DNA of 64,000 nt. Source: Maylandia zebra. Lineage: Eukaryota; Chordata; Actinopteri; Cichliformes; Cichlidae. Shown one piece after another: positions 1-13,400 of the stretch. Each line of letters opens with the position of its first letter. Positions within the stretch are counted from its first letter, which is position 1. The stretch lies in assembly GCF_041146795.1 (NCBI RefSeq), contig NC_135188.1, positions 1,069,419 to 1,133,418 of the forward strand. Direction: 5' to 3'. Below the pieces are notes generated by a model. The model was not told where the DNA came from. It made no database searches and was given only the letters and a program-made list of their open reading frames with translations. The position numbers and the translations under genes are program-made.

Positions 1-2022
1 CGAAGCGTTGTGCAGACACATGGAAAGCTGTCGGCCGCCATCGTGTCGTCTGTCACAGCCTGATTCTGCTGCCCGCACATTTACCATATTTTGGGGAATA
101 GTTGGTCTTCTAAAGTTTGGCAATAAGAACATGTGCATGTGAATATTTTAGATGTGTTGCTGCAGGACAGTGTTCACCACAGTGGCCTTCTGCTGTCAGC
201 TGGTCCTTTTAACATAAAAGCATCGTATCCACATTTTACACTAAATTAATTTGATTTCTCTGCTGATAAATATTTGGTAAATGGACTCAAAGCGCTCTAT
301 ACAAAATATATGTAACATGTTATTATTTTAAGGACTTGTGACACATATAATCTAGATGAACTTTTAGTGAGTGTGACATTCCTCATCATTGCCTTGATGC
401 TTGTTCACATTGGACAAACCACCTGTGTGGACAATAAAATAATTGAATACCTCAGCTGTCTCCATGCTTGATGTTTTCTACACTAAGCACTGTGCCCTCC
501 TGCTGCCTGCCATCCTGATGGAAACTGCAGAACACAGAGTATGTACTGAATACTGCAGTGCAGTAACTTTGTTATGTAAGCTGCTCTTTGTTGTCTGTAT
601 CTTGGTAATCAGAAAAGACCATGAACATGGCCTTAAGGGTCAGACTGGGACAGGAAAATCCACGGATACTTCACCGCCGCCCAGGTGACACACATACAAA
701 GACAACAGCTTTAATGGAACTACTGGGTTGATGCTCTGTTTCAAGAGCAAGTCTGTAATAGCAGGTCACCGCTGTGAGAGCATGTACTTATTGTTTTTAA
801 AGAGAAATAAAGGAGCAGTCCTGAACACAAAGCCACTTCAGTCAGTGTTAGCTGCTGACTGCTCGACAGGCAGCCGAAGCTAAAACTATACCGAGCTTCA
901 TCTTTACATTTATCCATCAAATGCATCCAGAAACGTTTTGGACCCAACTCATAGGAATGCTCTTCAGCATGTAAATGAGACTCATCACCTCTTAGAGCAA
1001 ATGATAAAAATTCAACCACTCAGGAACAAAGGGCTAAATCGTGTTTTTTACACGCCTGTTTAACTGTTGTTTTGTTTTAGGTAATGATTAAATGTATTTT
1101 GGGTTTATTGTTTATTAAATAAATGGTTTTTTGTACCGTTTTAGAGCACCTTCATTCAGACATACAACCCAGAGAGCTCACAGGACAATATTATAAAAGT
1201 ATAATAATAATAATTAGAAAGGCTTCATGCACCGTTCACCACAAAGTGAATTCCGATTTAAAGGTTATACAGCAAATATTCTTTACATTTATCAAACATT
1301 TCGTTAAAAGTTTTGTTTAAAGCTGTTAAACAAACCAAGGAATCCTTAGTTATGATACAGGCAGCCAGGCTGCTGGGATTCCCATGATGCACTGTGTTTC
1401 TTCGCATGTTTATACACCACTTTAATTCAGTTATTAGTTCTTCTCTGGCTCTCTTCTCAACGCTGCTTCGTCCCTGTTCTATTTTAAATATGAATAGATT
1501 TATCCAGACATTCACGTCATTTTCATGGATAGTAGCTATAAATGACTAGTGGGCAATAAATTAAAATAATCCAGTTCTATGAGGAAACTCCACGGTCTGG
1601 AAGCCCATAAAGAAACTCTTGCATTCCTGTCAATTGAGTCGCTTGTCATGAGGCCTCTTGCAGAGCTATGGGAACTGCCTGCAGGAATTAAAGTGGATGG
1701 ACCGGGCACCTTTCTTTTCCATAACGGGGTGCTCAAAAATAAATAAAATGTAGATGAAAAACAGGCTGCACAAGCAAACCTCAGAGGGACATGACCACAA
1801 GGATTTCTGCTAGTGCTCTGTTCATCGGGGGGATTCTCATTAAAAGAGATGGACATGTGCACCCACAGTTTATGGTTGTAAGGTAGCCTGTGGCTATTGC
1901 CATGTTGTTTTCTGTTGTCTGAAATAACAGTCTTTGGATGAGAGGACAGCTGGAAAGCTGGAGCCAATAGACAAACCAGTGACAAAATGCATGTCCACAA
2001 TTAATGCCAGACTGACCAGATC
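1..2022. other. No gene recognised (intergenic)
   Basis: I see no convincing exon chain here. Open frames are short and lack conserved motifs or paired splice signals. Around 270-305 there is a short stretch (aatggactcaaagcgctcta) that resembles the 3' end of the SINE family seen complete at 27704 and 36826, so a relic SINE tail is possible. An AATAAA occurs near 434 but no upstream gene end could be tied to it. Confidence 0.5.
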
Positions 2023-2399
2023 TATGGGGCGCCGTTTGTAAACTGAAACATGCCGAAATTAACAGCAACATTTTTCCACATTTAGCTCTAAATCTTACAA
2101 AAACATGTTTTTTCGATGAAATGATGATGTCATTACCAATTAAGCAGATAAAAGGCCTGGAATTGATTTGAGACGTAGTGTTTGCATTTTGAAAATTTTA
2201 CTGTGAACAGACAACATGCGGTCAAAGAGAACATAACAGAAAAAAGAAAATTAAGAAATTAATACAGCCACTACAGTGACCATCAAAACGATGAAAAATA
2301 TTGACGTAAAATTTATTTTGCGACACCACAGAACAAATGATAGCGTATAATATGAAATGATAGATGTTTTCATATCGTCATATCGAACAGCCCTAATAC

Positions 2400-3362
2400 A
2401 GAGGGTTCACTGCAAGGTGCAAGCCACTCATAAGCCTCAAGAATAGAAAGGCTAGAATGGACTTAACAAAAAAAAAAAACAAAAAAAAACATCTAGTAAA
2501 AGCCAGCTAAATTTTGGAAAAACATTCTTTGGACAGATAAAACCAAGATCAACCTCTACCAGAATGATGGCAAGAAAAAAGTATGGAGAAGGGTGGAACG
2601 ACTCATGATCCAAAGCATACCACATCATCTGTAAAACATGGCAGAGTCAGTGTGATGGTTTGGGCGTGCATGGCTGCCAGTGGCACTGGTAGTGTTTACT
2701 GAATATGTGACACAGGACTGAAGCAGCTGAATGTGTTCAGAGACATACTTGTCTGCTTAAGTCCAGCTAAAAGTAGTCACATTGATTGGGCAGCATTTAA
2801 TAATAAAGATGGAAGATGACCCAAAACATACAGTCCAAGCACCCCATGACTTTAATAAAGTAAAGAAATAGAATATTCTTGAATGGCCAAGTCAGTCACT
2901 GGATTTTAACCCAATTGAGCATACATTTCAGTTGTTGAAGACTAAATTTAGGACAGAAAGGCCCACAAACAAACAGCAACTGAAAGCCAATGCAGTAAAG
3001 GCCTGGCAGAGCCTTAGTAAGGAGGAATGCCAGCATCTGGTGGTGTCCATGACTTCAAGACTTCAGGCTGTCATTGCCAACAAAGGGTTTTGAATAAAGT
3101 AATAGAAATTATCATTTTATTTTCAGTTATTTAATTTGTCTAATTACTTTAGAGCCTCTGAAATGATAGGATTGTGTTTACAAATTAATTTTTCCCTCTC
3201 ACATTTTTATGCATTCATTTAGTCCAACCCACTGAATTAAAACTTAAAGTCTGCACTTCAACTGCATTGGAGTAGTTTCATTTTTAATTCATTCTGGCAA
3301 TGTACAGAAGCAACATTAGAAAATGTGTCTGTATCCAACTACTTATGAACCTGACTGTATAT
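2400..3362 (+). pseudogene. Decayed Tc1/mariner-like transposase relic
   Basis: Read on the plus strand with frame changes, the segment gives recognisable Tc1 transposase pieces: a KTKINLYQND-like stretch near 2540, then SVKHGRVSVMVWACMAASG near 2630-2685, and later NKQQLKANAVKAWQSLSKEE near 2970-3030. The V-KHG-x-S-x-MVW block is diagnostic of the DDE region of Tc1 transposases. Several stops and frameshifts interrupt it, so it cannot be functional. It sits inside the TIR element at 2025-4640. Ends are approximate; a Tc1-like terminus may lie near 3328-3362. Confidence 0.75.
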
Positions 3363-3383
3363 CAAAACCAGTCAGCTAAGATA

Positions 3384-3445
3384 AGATAACATACCTTTAT
3401 TAGTCCCACAAGGGGAAATTTCATGATAAATAAATTAAATGATAT
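3384..3445 (-). mobile_element. 3' tail of a LINE-type retroelement
   Basis: The plus strand reads gataagataac then cctttattagtcccacaagg and ggaaatttc. This is the reverse complement of a tail that ends AATAAAGG(TTATC)n. Two more copies occur in the window, at 52455-52520 (same orientation) and 62765-62848 (opposite orientation). The shared core (aaatttcccc-tgtgggactaataaagg) followed by a pentanucleotide microsatellite suggests 5'-truncated insertions of one L2/CR1-like LINE family; the family name is an inference. Confidence 0.6.
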
Positions 3446-3461
3446 GTGTAAGAAGGCCTAC

Positions 3462-3814
3462 CGAGCGGTATGGTATCCCAGTGGAGACGGCAGGTCTACT
3501 TGGTCCAGGTGCATTGCTGGATTCCTAAGGAAACATTTACATCAAGAACGACTGTTACCTACCTACCAAATAAATAAATAGAGTTGTATGATGTTCGATC
3601 TCTGTCTGCTGCCTACCAAATGAAATAATTGAGGACTAGCTAAGTAATTTAGCTTTGCTAGTTTTGCTAACACTGCTATCAACCCGTCCAAAATGCTATA
3701 CAATAAACTTACCAAGTGCTGCGGCGTTTGTGAGGTCGAGGGTGCATTACCGCTGAATCGTTGGATGGCCGACAAAACGACTCTTCCAATGTTTTCAGCT
3801 AAATCGCTGGACAT
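3462..3814 (-). other. Two candidate exons of an unidentified element-borne gene
   Basis: An ATG at 3814 (minus) opens MSSDLAENIGRVVLSAIQRF and runs to 3713, followed by a strong donor (CACTTG|GTAAGT). A second possible exon, 3524-3462, follows an acceptor (TTTCCTTAG) and continues in frame with a Ser/Pro-rich stretch to a possible donor CGCTCG|GTAGGC at 3461. The joined peptide is short, and no further exon was found before the LINE tail and Tc1 relic. It may be the 5' end of the host element's own protein. I do not recognise the family and the call is weak. Confidence 0.3.
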
Positions 3815-4003
3815 GCTGGTAGGGAATAGTCGAAGCAGCTCATGGCAGTCAAAAGTGACCGTGATAGGAGCGCAAACACAGAACCTGACCACGACCGGCA
3901 CACTTTAGCGCGGGAGGTTTTCTTGAAGCTTTTATTTTGGTATTTCCGTTGACCCGTACAATAAATTTGCATATTAGCTAAATATTTAGTTTCCCGTAAC
4001 ATT

Positions 4004-4493
4004 TAGATTTAACATTTAACATTTAGATTTATATATAACATTTAGATTTAACATTTAACATTTAGATTTAACATTTAACATTTAGATTTAACATTTAACA
4101 TTTAGATTTATATATAATATTTAGATTTAACATTTAACATTTAGATTTATATATAATATTTAGATTTAACATTTAACATTTAGATTTATATATAACATTT
4201 AGATTTAACATTTAACATTTAGATTTAACATTTAACATTTAGATTTATATATAACATTTAGATTTAACATTTAACATTTAGATTTATATATAACATTTAG
4301 ATTTAACATTTAACATTTAGATTTATATATAACATTTAGATTTAACATTTAACATTTAGATTTATATATAATATTTACATTTAACATTTAACATTTACAT
4401 TTAAATATAATATTTAGATTTAACATTTAGCATTTAGATTTAACATTTAACATTTAGATTTAACATTTAGCATTTAGATTTAACATTTAAAAT
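4004..4493. repeat. AT-rich tandem repeat (minisatellite), unit around aacatttagattt
   Basis: About 490 bp consist of reiterated acatttagatttaacattta and atttatatataacatttag modules, with units combining in a higher-order alternation of 'taacatttaac' and 'tatatataac' variants. The array lies inside the right end of the TIR element, 56 bp from the inner edge of the right inverted repeat. Confidence 0.9.
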
Positions 4494-4642
4494 CCTGTTT
4501 TAAATATGAAAAGTTACAAATATTTTACTAAATGTTGTAAAAAATGACTCGAAAAAACATGTTTTTGTAAGATTTAGAGCTAAATGTGGAAAAATGTTGC
4601 TGTTAATTTCGGCATGTTTCAGTTTACAAACGGCGCCCCATA

Positions 4643-7600
4643 AGATCTGCCTCCTGGATACTCTTTGCAAAGTTGTTGCCAGCAAAGTTAGCGTCCATGG
4701 GCAGGTTAGCTTTGTTAGAAATCACTGAACTCTCACATCCAGATGCAAAGTCTTTTAGACTCAAGTAGTTCAGGCAGTTCTCAGGTAGCCAGACCAATAA
4801 ACCCGCTGAGTCTGTTAAAAACAAACAAAAGAAAGTATCTGAGTACATTTACAATTGAAACGTGTCTGTGTGTCTGTGTGCAACAGCTCATAAACATGTC
4901 CTGCGCAGTACTGGAGGCAAAGAGTCGTGACTTATGAGATGAATCGTTATCAGTTTTTAAAGTCACATTTTATTGACCATTAAATCAGTGTGATTTTCAC
5001 TTTTCTCAATAATCAGTTAACACAGCAGAGCTCTCTAAGATCGTGCTTTTCTCTGTCTGCCTCTAAAACTGTGTTTGAAGCCCCGTCTCGGATGAAAACA
5101 GCGATCAGGACTCGATCGTTTCTAAATGACTTGCAACACAATGTTCCCTGGAATAAAAAAGCTTCCCTCACCCTCTCACATGTTCCCAAAGTCATCCAGC
5201 TGGCTGGGCCGGACTCGGCACGGCTATAAAACTTCAAACCCGCATGGAGCCGTTATTGTTTCCATGCACAGGTTGAGAAGAGTTTGTAATTATATGATAG
5301 ATTAATTGCTAAATAAATGAAAGCATCTTGTGGAAAATGACGTGTTTATCGTCGGTTGTCTGTGGCTCTGGCATGAATTCAAAACACAGTAAAATCCCCA
5401 GAAACATTACTCTAAACGATATTCCACGTGCACAAATCACTTTCATTGATGTCGCTGATGTTCTGTGATGTGAAGCATTTATTTTTAACGATCATGAAAA
5501 AGGACGGTTTATGTAATTTCTCCACATAATGGGAACAAACTGACCGTAAATTAACTCTTAACTATATGTCACGTCTGGGTGAAAAAAAAGATGCCTTGAA
5601 GTTAATCGGTGCGTTCAGACCTAACCGTGGCAGCACACTCAGTGTGGGGCATGCAGAGGGGGTGGCAGGAAGACAGCTCCAACACCTCCAGGACACGCGA
5701 TCAAAGAGGCTGGCGCACAGACAGCTGCGGCGGCGCACTTCTCATCAAATCACACGGCACGGCACGGACCGGCCCAGGCTGCGCAGGGGTCACAGAATCC
5801 CCAAACAATCTTTTTATAAACACACAAAAGAACAACAGGTGTTTTCTTCACATCACTCAAACCCACAACGGCTCTTTCAGCACGATGGAAAAAGCCACGA
5901 AGGAACTGGACTGTGATGATGAAGATGACAATGCAGTCGTCTTTCAGCTGTCAGATTCCCGATGAAGGATGTATTATCTGAATTGACATTATTGGTGACT
6001 CATGTAGGATTTGTGCATTTCGCAAAAGACATGAGAAGAGAGATGAATTAATCATGAGACATGAAGTGAATCAATGAACCCTCGACAGCAATTTTACAGT
6101 CATCAAGACGACTGCGATCACTATAAATAAGGCGGTTTGACTGAATGAAGCCTTGGGGTCCAAGCATTTGGATCAAAGTGTTCTTCTGTGGATGGGGCAG
6201 GGCTTGGATATTTACGTCATAAGAGCCCATATTTAGGTTTTAGCATGAAATATGTTAGTAAGTGCCAAATGGCTAACAAAACTGCAGGAATGGGAGCATT
6301 GCATCCACTTGGTGAGCTGGTATCACATCCGAACAAGGCCCGAAGTTTACAGCAACGTGTCCTCCAGCCTCCATCTAAACATGGCTCCATGAACACGTTT
6401 CTCCTCACTGGTCTTGAGCTCTGATGGAGCTCGGTACCGCCTGACAGGAAGGAAATGGCATGGCTTTGGTCTCTATTTGCTATTTATTACAGCAGCATTT
6501 CTCAGAGGCACCAGAGGAAGGATTTGGTGCTTGTGTGTAATTGTATTAACGCCCTCCCACATACTGTCCCCTGTGCATCTTCTGTCTCCTCTCCTAATCT
6601 GTGCTGTTTGTCTCCAGATAAGTGATATCCTCCTCAGATTAGGATCCGGTGTCCCTGCTCTGCCTGCCCGAAGGGAAAGGGATCCCCAGTGTATCCCGTG
6701 GGGTGCGAGCAGTATTTTTAGCTTCCTAATCCTTTTATAGTTTGGGCTGAAAACATCACCCTTTTGCCTAATTGGTCCAGTTCATTACCGCACAGTACGC
6801 CACAGAGGAAGTGCTTCATCTGGATCCTTTCGGCTATTTGGTTTTGCAATATGCTGGTTTTTGGTGGGGCATAAATTTCTGAGCCGGATTCGTCTGTTCC
6901 TAAGCAACTTTGATTTGTGGAAGGGAGGCTATCACCGATTTTATTGCCCTGCAGCACAAGGACATCTCCTATCATGCTGGAAACATTGCACTGATAGGAT
7001 CTGTACATCATCAGCACTAAAAAACAACCCAACCCGCCCCCCACGCACATATTTTCAACGGAGTTTAAGTTCACAACCCTTTGAACTGATGTCCGCTGCA
7101 GATGATTTTTTAACGATCCCACAACAGGCCAAACTTTGTTGAATAATGCATGATCCCTTGTAAGAAACACTTTCCTGCTAAGTCTGCAGAGACATACTGA
7201 CGTGAGAACAGAGCTGTTGTAATCTTTGGCTTAGGGTATGTTTTCTTAGCTTATCAGCATCTTCACGTGTACGTGGGTCATTTATTTCACTCCCCAAATA
7301 AAAACAGCAATCACTGTCACTGTTCTCAGAGCACAAATGTACGACATGAAAAAGAGAAATAGATTTCTGACCTTTTTATTTTGTCAGCAGTTTAAAGCGC
7401 TCTGTACTGTAACCACAGCCAAGTTGACCCCCGTCCCCGAAATTCACAGTGAATTCAATTAAAGCAGCTCGGACGCCTCCATCAGTCACTGAACAACCTG
7501 CAGTTCTCATACGGTGTTTGCTGCTTTAAAAGAAAACACGAGAGAACCTCTGGAAGAAAAAAACACACATTTCTTTCTTTCCTGGCACAAAGTCAGACGA

Positions 7601-9850
7601 GTTGGAGACTACGCTCAGTTCAGCCTGTTAACTGATACAGCAGGTGGCCTGAGGCTTGAACACAAAGCACATTTCAATCAGTGAATTTTGATGATCGTGA
7701 ACAAACTTTCTTCAAACGGTTTTCTTTCCCTGCTTGATTGCACTTGTAAACTGCAAGAAACTTTCGCCAGAGCCAATTTGTCAAGTCTTCCGCACGGTAC
7801 ACAGATGTTTTCAAAGCCCACCATCAGCCATCGTGCAGCTAATTTAGATTCTCCCTATCAACAGCTACAACTCTGAAAAATGCCTTTCACGTGTGACTAC
7901 TTGAGGAGTTCATCAAACCTTTGCTGAGCTTATCCAAAGCTGGTTCTTTGGAGCTCGGGTTGCTCAACATCCGGTCGAGTCCAAGATATCTGACAGCTAA
8001 GATTGAGTGTGTGATTGCCAGAGACAAGCAGAGGAATCTGCCAGAAATTTTGCAACAAGCTCCAGTTAGAGGAGAGAGTTTAGTAATGGTGGTCCCTGTT
8101 CAGAGAGCGTCAGAAAGGTGCTGAAAACTGAAAGAAGAAGAAATACTCGGGCCAGAAGGAGCATAAAGACCCACTGGCTGTGGCTTTCCCACAGCATAAC
8201 AGCTGTAATGAAACGCAGTCTCGTTCACGGCACCGAACGGTGTTTCCTCTGCAAACTGGAGAGGCTGGCTTAATCCTGAGCTCATCACACTGCTCTCCAC
8301 CAGCTTCCCCTCATCTTCAATGATGGCGACATGCTGTGCTTCAGTATTCTTTATTGTTCAGTACTGCAGTGCATTATCACCATTGCTCTTATTCCATATA
8401 TTCTCAATGTCAGCCACATCCTTTAGTTCACTCCAGTGCCAAATAAAATGTAATGAAGTCAATGACAGAGCGTAACATCAGTATAACAGTGGGAGTCTTA
8501 TATATGGATGAGAAAAGAAGCTTCTTCCTCATCCATAACTGTAATAACCAAAAAAGAATCAAATTTTGAATGACTGTGAAATTATTATATACATTCCTTC
8601 TCAATAAATAGGTGCATTTAATATTAAATTAATATTTCTTTACAGATACATGGTATATACAGGTACATCCATTCAAAAACAACCAACGGCGTCCGGCGAT
8701 GACAGCGAGAACAACAGAAAGTAGAAACACTAGAAACACAACCACGTTCTCATGACTGCTGTGGGTTTGAAGGCACTTCCTTGGCACCACGTCGATCCTT
8801 CTTCTGTTATTCTGGGACCTGCAATCAAAAGAAAATACAAAACCTTGATGAGGATGAACCGTCACTCCTTCCTGCATCCTTTCAGACTGCATGTTTGCTT
8901 GTGGCTTCCAGAGTTTGTAGAATGGGAGGCAGAGCGTCTTCTGTGGAAGCAGCTCCCACTGTGGATCCAGGAGATAGACACCCCCAGCGTACATGCAAGT
9001 TCAGGCTTTTCCTTACAGTTAGGATCAGGTGACCCTGAGGCATCCTTTAGTTCAGCTGGAACAGGCTCCTTTTCACTCCCCACGTGTTTGTGCACCACTG
9101 CTGCACGCCATTACACTGCTTCTTCTTCTTCCTGTCTCCCACGCTCTATTTCTTTTCTATTTGCAAACGTGATGGTTTTCAGAAGCTCCTCTGCTAACAG
9201 TTAACGACTGCTAGGCTAGCTACAGTAGATTTGTTCATTACTAAAATTTTGCAAATCAGATTTTCCCTGCAAGGCAAACAGAAGAAGGCTAAGACGCCCC
9301 CGCAAAGCAGGAACTGTATTTAGAAAACTAAAACTAGAAAACTAATTATACTTCCACGTTCACCTCCAACACCTCCATGCAAATTTTTGTTGTTTTCCAC
9401 TCAACGATGTAATTCTGCTAACATCTCTATTAAGAAATGACCAGAATGACGACATAACGAATCCTTTAATATTCCCTCTGATTGTTACATTTGTCAGATT
9501 TCGCCGACAGGATCTTATTATCTGATTCACTTGAGAAACTGAATACCTGGGATGTGTCAGCCTCTTCAAATTTATAATCACCAACTCCACTACAGAAAAA
9601 TCCAATGAACCAAGATGACCGCTTGTAGAGATGAACTGTAAGAGCAATCACTCTCCAGCTAATTTCCTGTACTGAATGTGTGCGTTTACGCTGCAGCATT
9701 TAGACAGCAGTGAACCCTTCAGACCTGCTGTCACAGAAGATCAATTTTAAAAAGGCCTGACAACGACAGCGTCGTAAATTACTCCACTGATGTCCGTCCT
9801 CTGTCCTGAGAGCGGTCGTATTAATAGATTTAGTGTGAGGAAGTACACGA
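4643..9850. other. No gene recognised (intergenic)
   Basis: Open frames at about 5566-5965, 6414-6740, 6718-7170 and 8629-9204 overlap each other on both strands, show no conserved domain and lack good paired splice sites. I see no rRNA, tRNA or obvious repeat family. Conserved noncoding elements could be present, but they cannot be recognised from one sequence. Confidence 0.45.
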
Positions 9851-9907
9851 GTGGCGTTTCTCCCACGAACGTCGGGAAGCAGTGACGTTCATGGAAAAAG
9901 ACTATAT

Positions 9908-9990
<83 letters not shown>
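9908..9990. repeat. Compound microsatellite (CA)n(TA)n
   Basis: A short (ca)n run passes directly into about 35 ta dinucleotides and then tatg/tatgt variants. It is 0.5 kb beyond the 3' end of alkal1 and probably polymorphic in length. Confidence 0.95.
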
Positions 9991-9998
<8 letters not shown>

Positions 9999-10392
9999 AT
10001 GTATGTATTTTTACTTTAACCCCTCTGTTGTTGTGGATGCAGGAGACCACGGGTGAATTATTATCTCTGTGTGCCATTTCCTCACATGTGCTTGACAACA
10101 TGAATTACATGCTCTAATGTGCATGTTTGGCATAAAGAGAACTGAATGTATAAAATCTGCAGCTCTGTTCTTTCTGACTCTCACTCCACTACAGACCTAA
10201 ATTTAAACCCTGTTCTGACAGGCTAGCATGTCATCAAAGCATACAGTCTTCTTACATAAAGAAATGTTGAATTTAACATTTCTACTTACGTGAAAAATCC
10301 CCCCCCCCCCCAGCTCTGTATCACACATTCAATTAAACTGACCAAAAGCAACAAAGACCTCTGAATTAATATTTCTGTCTTCTTTAACATCG

Positions 10393-10398
10393 TTTATT
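10393..10398 (-). terminator. alkal1: Polyadenylation signal AATAAA for alkal1
   Basis: The plus strand tttatt reads AATAAA on the minus strand, about 70 bases after the alkal1 stop codon (10467-10469). Position and strand fit a short 3' UTR. The cleavage site is not determined. Confidence 0.5.
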
Positions 10399-10466
10399 GT
10401 CTATTCAGAGGATGATGACAACAAATGATGACAGTCAGGAAAGCAGGAAAAACTTACATGCAATAT

Positions 10467-13400
10467 CTAGGACTGCATGCAGAGTGGACTCATCGCTAAT
10501 CGTGTTAGCAATCTCGCACATCGTTTGTAATCTGGGGAGAAAAACATGATGTTAATATAACGCCTCCCTGGTAACCATATCAGTAAAAAACAAACATGAA
10601 ACGTTTTGATTTGTGGTAAAAATAGTAACGTAGACATGAGGTCTCAGGTTCACAGTGAAATACTTGTTAAACCATGTTCTGCTGTGGCATCTATAGTAAA
10701 GTATACTTAACTTACTGGTAAAAGATAAAAAGCCAATTATATGTATGTATGTCTGTGTATATGTATACATACACATACATATATAAAAAGAAATAGACCT
10801 AAGAGAAGGTTCTGAGCGCTGCTGCCACATGATAACTCCTGAAATACAAACAGAGTCCCGTTTTCTGACCCTGACATCTGTAATATCTGCGTGACATGAA
10901 CTGCGTCCCACAATCCTCTGGGCCAACCCAGCATCCTGTATGTGATCCATTGGCCAGCATTGTCTCACTATTGTCAGGCTTTAAATAAACTTCCTTAACC
11001 TCGGGACAATCCTGATTATGTGATGTAGTTTGATGCCTGTTTGACTCGGTCACATGTGTGAAAGGCATCAGGAAGAGGAGGAGCTTCTCGCTCTAATTTA
11101 TTGTGTGACAAACGCACACCCCCAGCATTACCATCTGCACTCACTGATGTCTGTGGACGGTTTCCTCATAATTCCCATATCATTAATATCCCAGAAGGAA
11201 GACCGGGATTTTCATAATACATCACCAAATTGTCTTAACAACAGAATCAAATAATAAAACATCGTGTTTGAGCTTTGAAATCCCTGCAGCGCGTTAGCTC
11301 TGTTTACTTTTACTAGAAACCCTCGGCGTTATCGTGTACAGCTCAAGTGTCAAACTCGTTTTATTTCAATGCTGCGTGTGCGCAGGTTTGATCTCAGAAG
11401 TAAGAACGATTGTATAAGAACTTAAAAACACACTCACAGTTTTTTTACATAACGTGAACGATTCATTTCCAGTGTAGCTGCGATTTCTGCAGTCAGTCTT
11501 GTAAATCACACAGTTTAGTGTGGTACTGCAGGCCGTGGGTCACATCGCTGTCACAGAGAAGGCTGACAGTGATTCAGGCTTCTGTTTGGACGGCCGCTCT
11601 GATATGATCCCCTATTCATTAGGGGTGGGGGAAAAATCGATACTGTGTAGCATCGTGATATTTTGTTTGCTAATAATGTATCGATGCAGGGACAGCACAA
11701 ATCGATATTTTGTTACAGAAAAAGGTTTTTGTGCTCTGACTTCAGAGCATGTTGATCCTTTTTCTGAGCAACAATCCTGACACTGTCAAATGTGTTTAAC
11801 TGTTTTTATGGCAGCAATAAACATGACAGTTTACTTATTTTAATTTAAGACATGTTTTATTTTAATTACGTTTAAAACTTTTTTATTTAACGTAAAATTA
11901 TATTTTGTTTTAATTTACTTTCAAATTCTTCAGTTGCTGAAGGGGCTGCATAGTTTTCATATTGCATAGTTCAGAATAGCTGTAATTGTACCAGATGGTT
12001 TCAGTTAAGTTGGACTAGACTGTAATACAAACCGTTCAGTTTGTCAACAATAAAACTGAGATGAGAGAAAGACTGAGTGTGAGACTTTGTTATTAGATAA
12101 AATTAATATTGATGAAGTTTACCTTTATGGACAGAATCTGAATATCGCAAAATATTTTAAAAAATTGCAATAATATCGTATCGTGCGTTAAGTATTGTGA
12201 TAATATCGTATCGTGGGATGTTTGGTGATTCCCACCTCTACTATCTAAGCTTCTGGCATAAATACAGATACGATATCCCTCAATCACTACAGTTTTTACT
12301 CCCTAAATGTTAGCCAGCGGTGGTGTATATCCCCCTCATCCACAAATCAAAATGACTTTATAATTTAAGAACAGTTTAAAGCAATAAAGTTTGTCTTATT
12401 AAGCACAGAGTTTAGCACTCATAAACTGAACTCGGATCAGGTTTGACTGGTAGTTGATTTAAATGTCATAGTGTGACAACTCCAACCCAAACAAACTGTT
12501 AAGACGTTACAGTAAACCCGTAAAAGCAGGTTTTGAGGAAGCGCAGAGATCATCGAGCACATCAGCAGAAACAGAACAGGAGAAGAAGTCATACATACAT
12601 GCTGGTGTCGAGCAGTCCCTCGTGTTGTGATAAACTCTATGAAAGTGTGTTTTGCACTCCGATGAGAACTTGACTGGTCCTGCTTAACAGAAAAAGGTCT
12701 CATCAGATAAAGCAATCATTTTTGAATCTTATTTGCAGGTGTAATTAAGCTTACAGTTAATGTGAACAGACATGTGCTAACTAAAGCTGGACCTGGCCTT
12801 AGTGTGCAGGGGAATCGAGTCTTCAATTAGAAGCACATCTAACATTTAAGCTTCCAGATTTTCACATCACTCATGAACCCTGCACATAGTTCCTGAGACA
12901 AATAATCAGCTTAATGTGCCGCTGCCTTCAGCTTAATACTGTCAGCTTCAGACCATGTGCTGTTTCTCAGCACTGCTGCCCTACAAGCAACCCTTTCTTA
13001 ACTTACTGCAGCCCCCAGTGTTCGTGATGTTTTCTATGACCTGAGCAGACTGCATGCTGGCTTGAAAAGAAAAGGATTTTTTCACAGGGGCAAAAGGAGG
13101 AATTTGCACTGGATTAGTGCCATCAATGCTGGGACAGTTAGTTGTCAGAAACAAACGGTCTTGCATTAGAGACAGAGTTTGTGCTCCTAGTGTCGTCTTT
13201 GGTTTCTTACCTCCAAAATGCTCAATGATTTTCTCTTTCATGTTTGCATCTCTGGAAAAGATTTCTGGAAAAGAAACTCACTGTTAGCTTCTCACCATCT
13301 GAGCAAAGTTATGCATGAATCACAGTGACGGAGGGATCGTCAGTGTTAACAGTCTCCCTCCTGCATCCTGCATTATGTTTCAAGAATCTCAGCAGTGTCG

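Larger units (their letters stand above)
2025..4640. mobile_element. DNA-transposon-like element with 92-bp perfect terminal inverted repeats
   Basis: The segment begins TGGGGCGCCGTTTGTAAACT at 2025 and ends with its exact reverse complement at 4640. The match runs 92 bases inward on each side (2025-2116 and 4549-4640) with no mismatch I can find. TA dinucleotides at 2023-2024 and 4641-4642 could be the target duplication, and the rebuilt empty site would read CAGATC-TA-AGATCT. Inside are a decayed Tc1-like transposase, a LINE tail, two possible exons on the minus strand and an AT-rich tandem array, so the element has received later insertions. Identity of the arms suggests recent mobility or arm homogenisation. 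The superfamily is not assigned; a TA duplication fits several. Confidence 0.75.

Noticed and set aside
4004..4493. CRISPR-like regular repeats
   Set aside because: The units are directly abutting and AT-rich without unique spacers. This is a eukaryotic minisatellite.
5566..5965. Overlapping open frames of 116-118 codons
   Set aside because: Two frames overlap on the same strand, neither has a recognisable domain, and splice signals or a promoter are lacking. They look like chance frames in slightly GC-richer DNA.
8629..9204. Opposed open frames of 121 and 150 codons
   Set aside because: They mirror each other on both strands, have no family resemblance and no exon structure.
10299..10311. 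Poly-C run as a regulatory element
   Set aside because: It is a simple homopolymer near the alkal1 3' end with nothing else to support a function.
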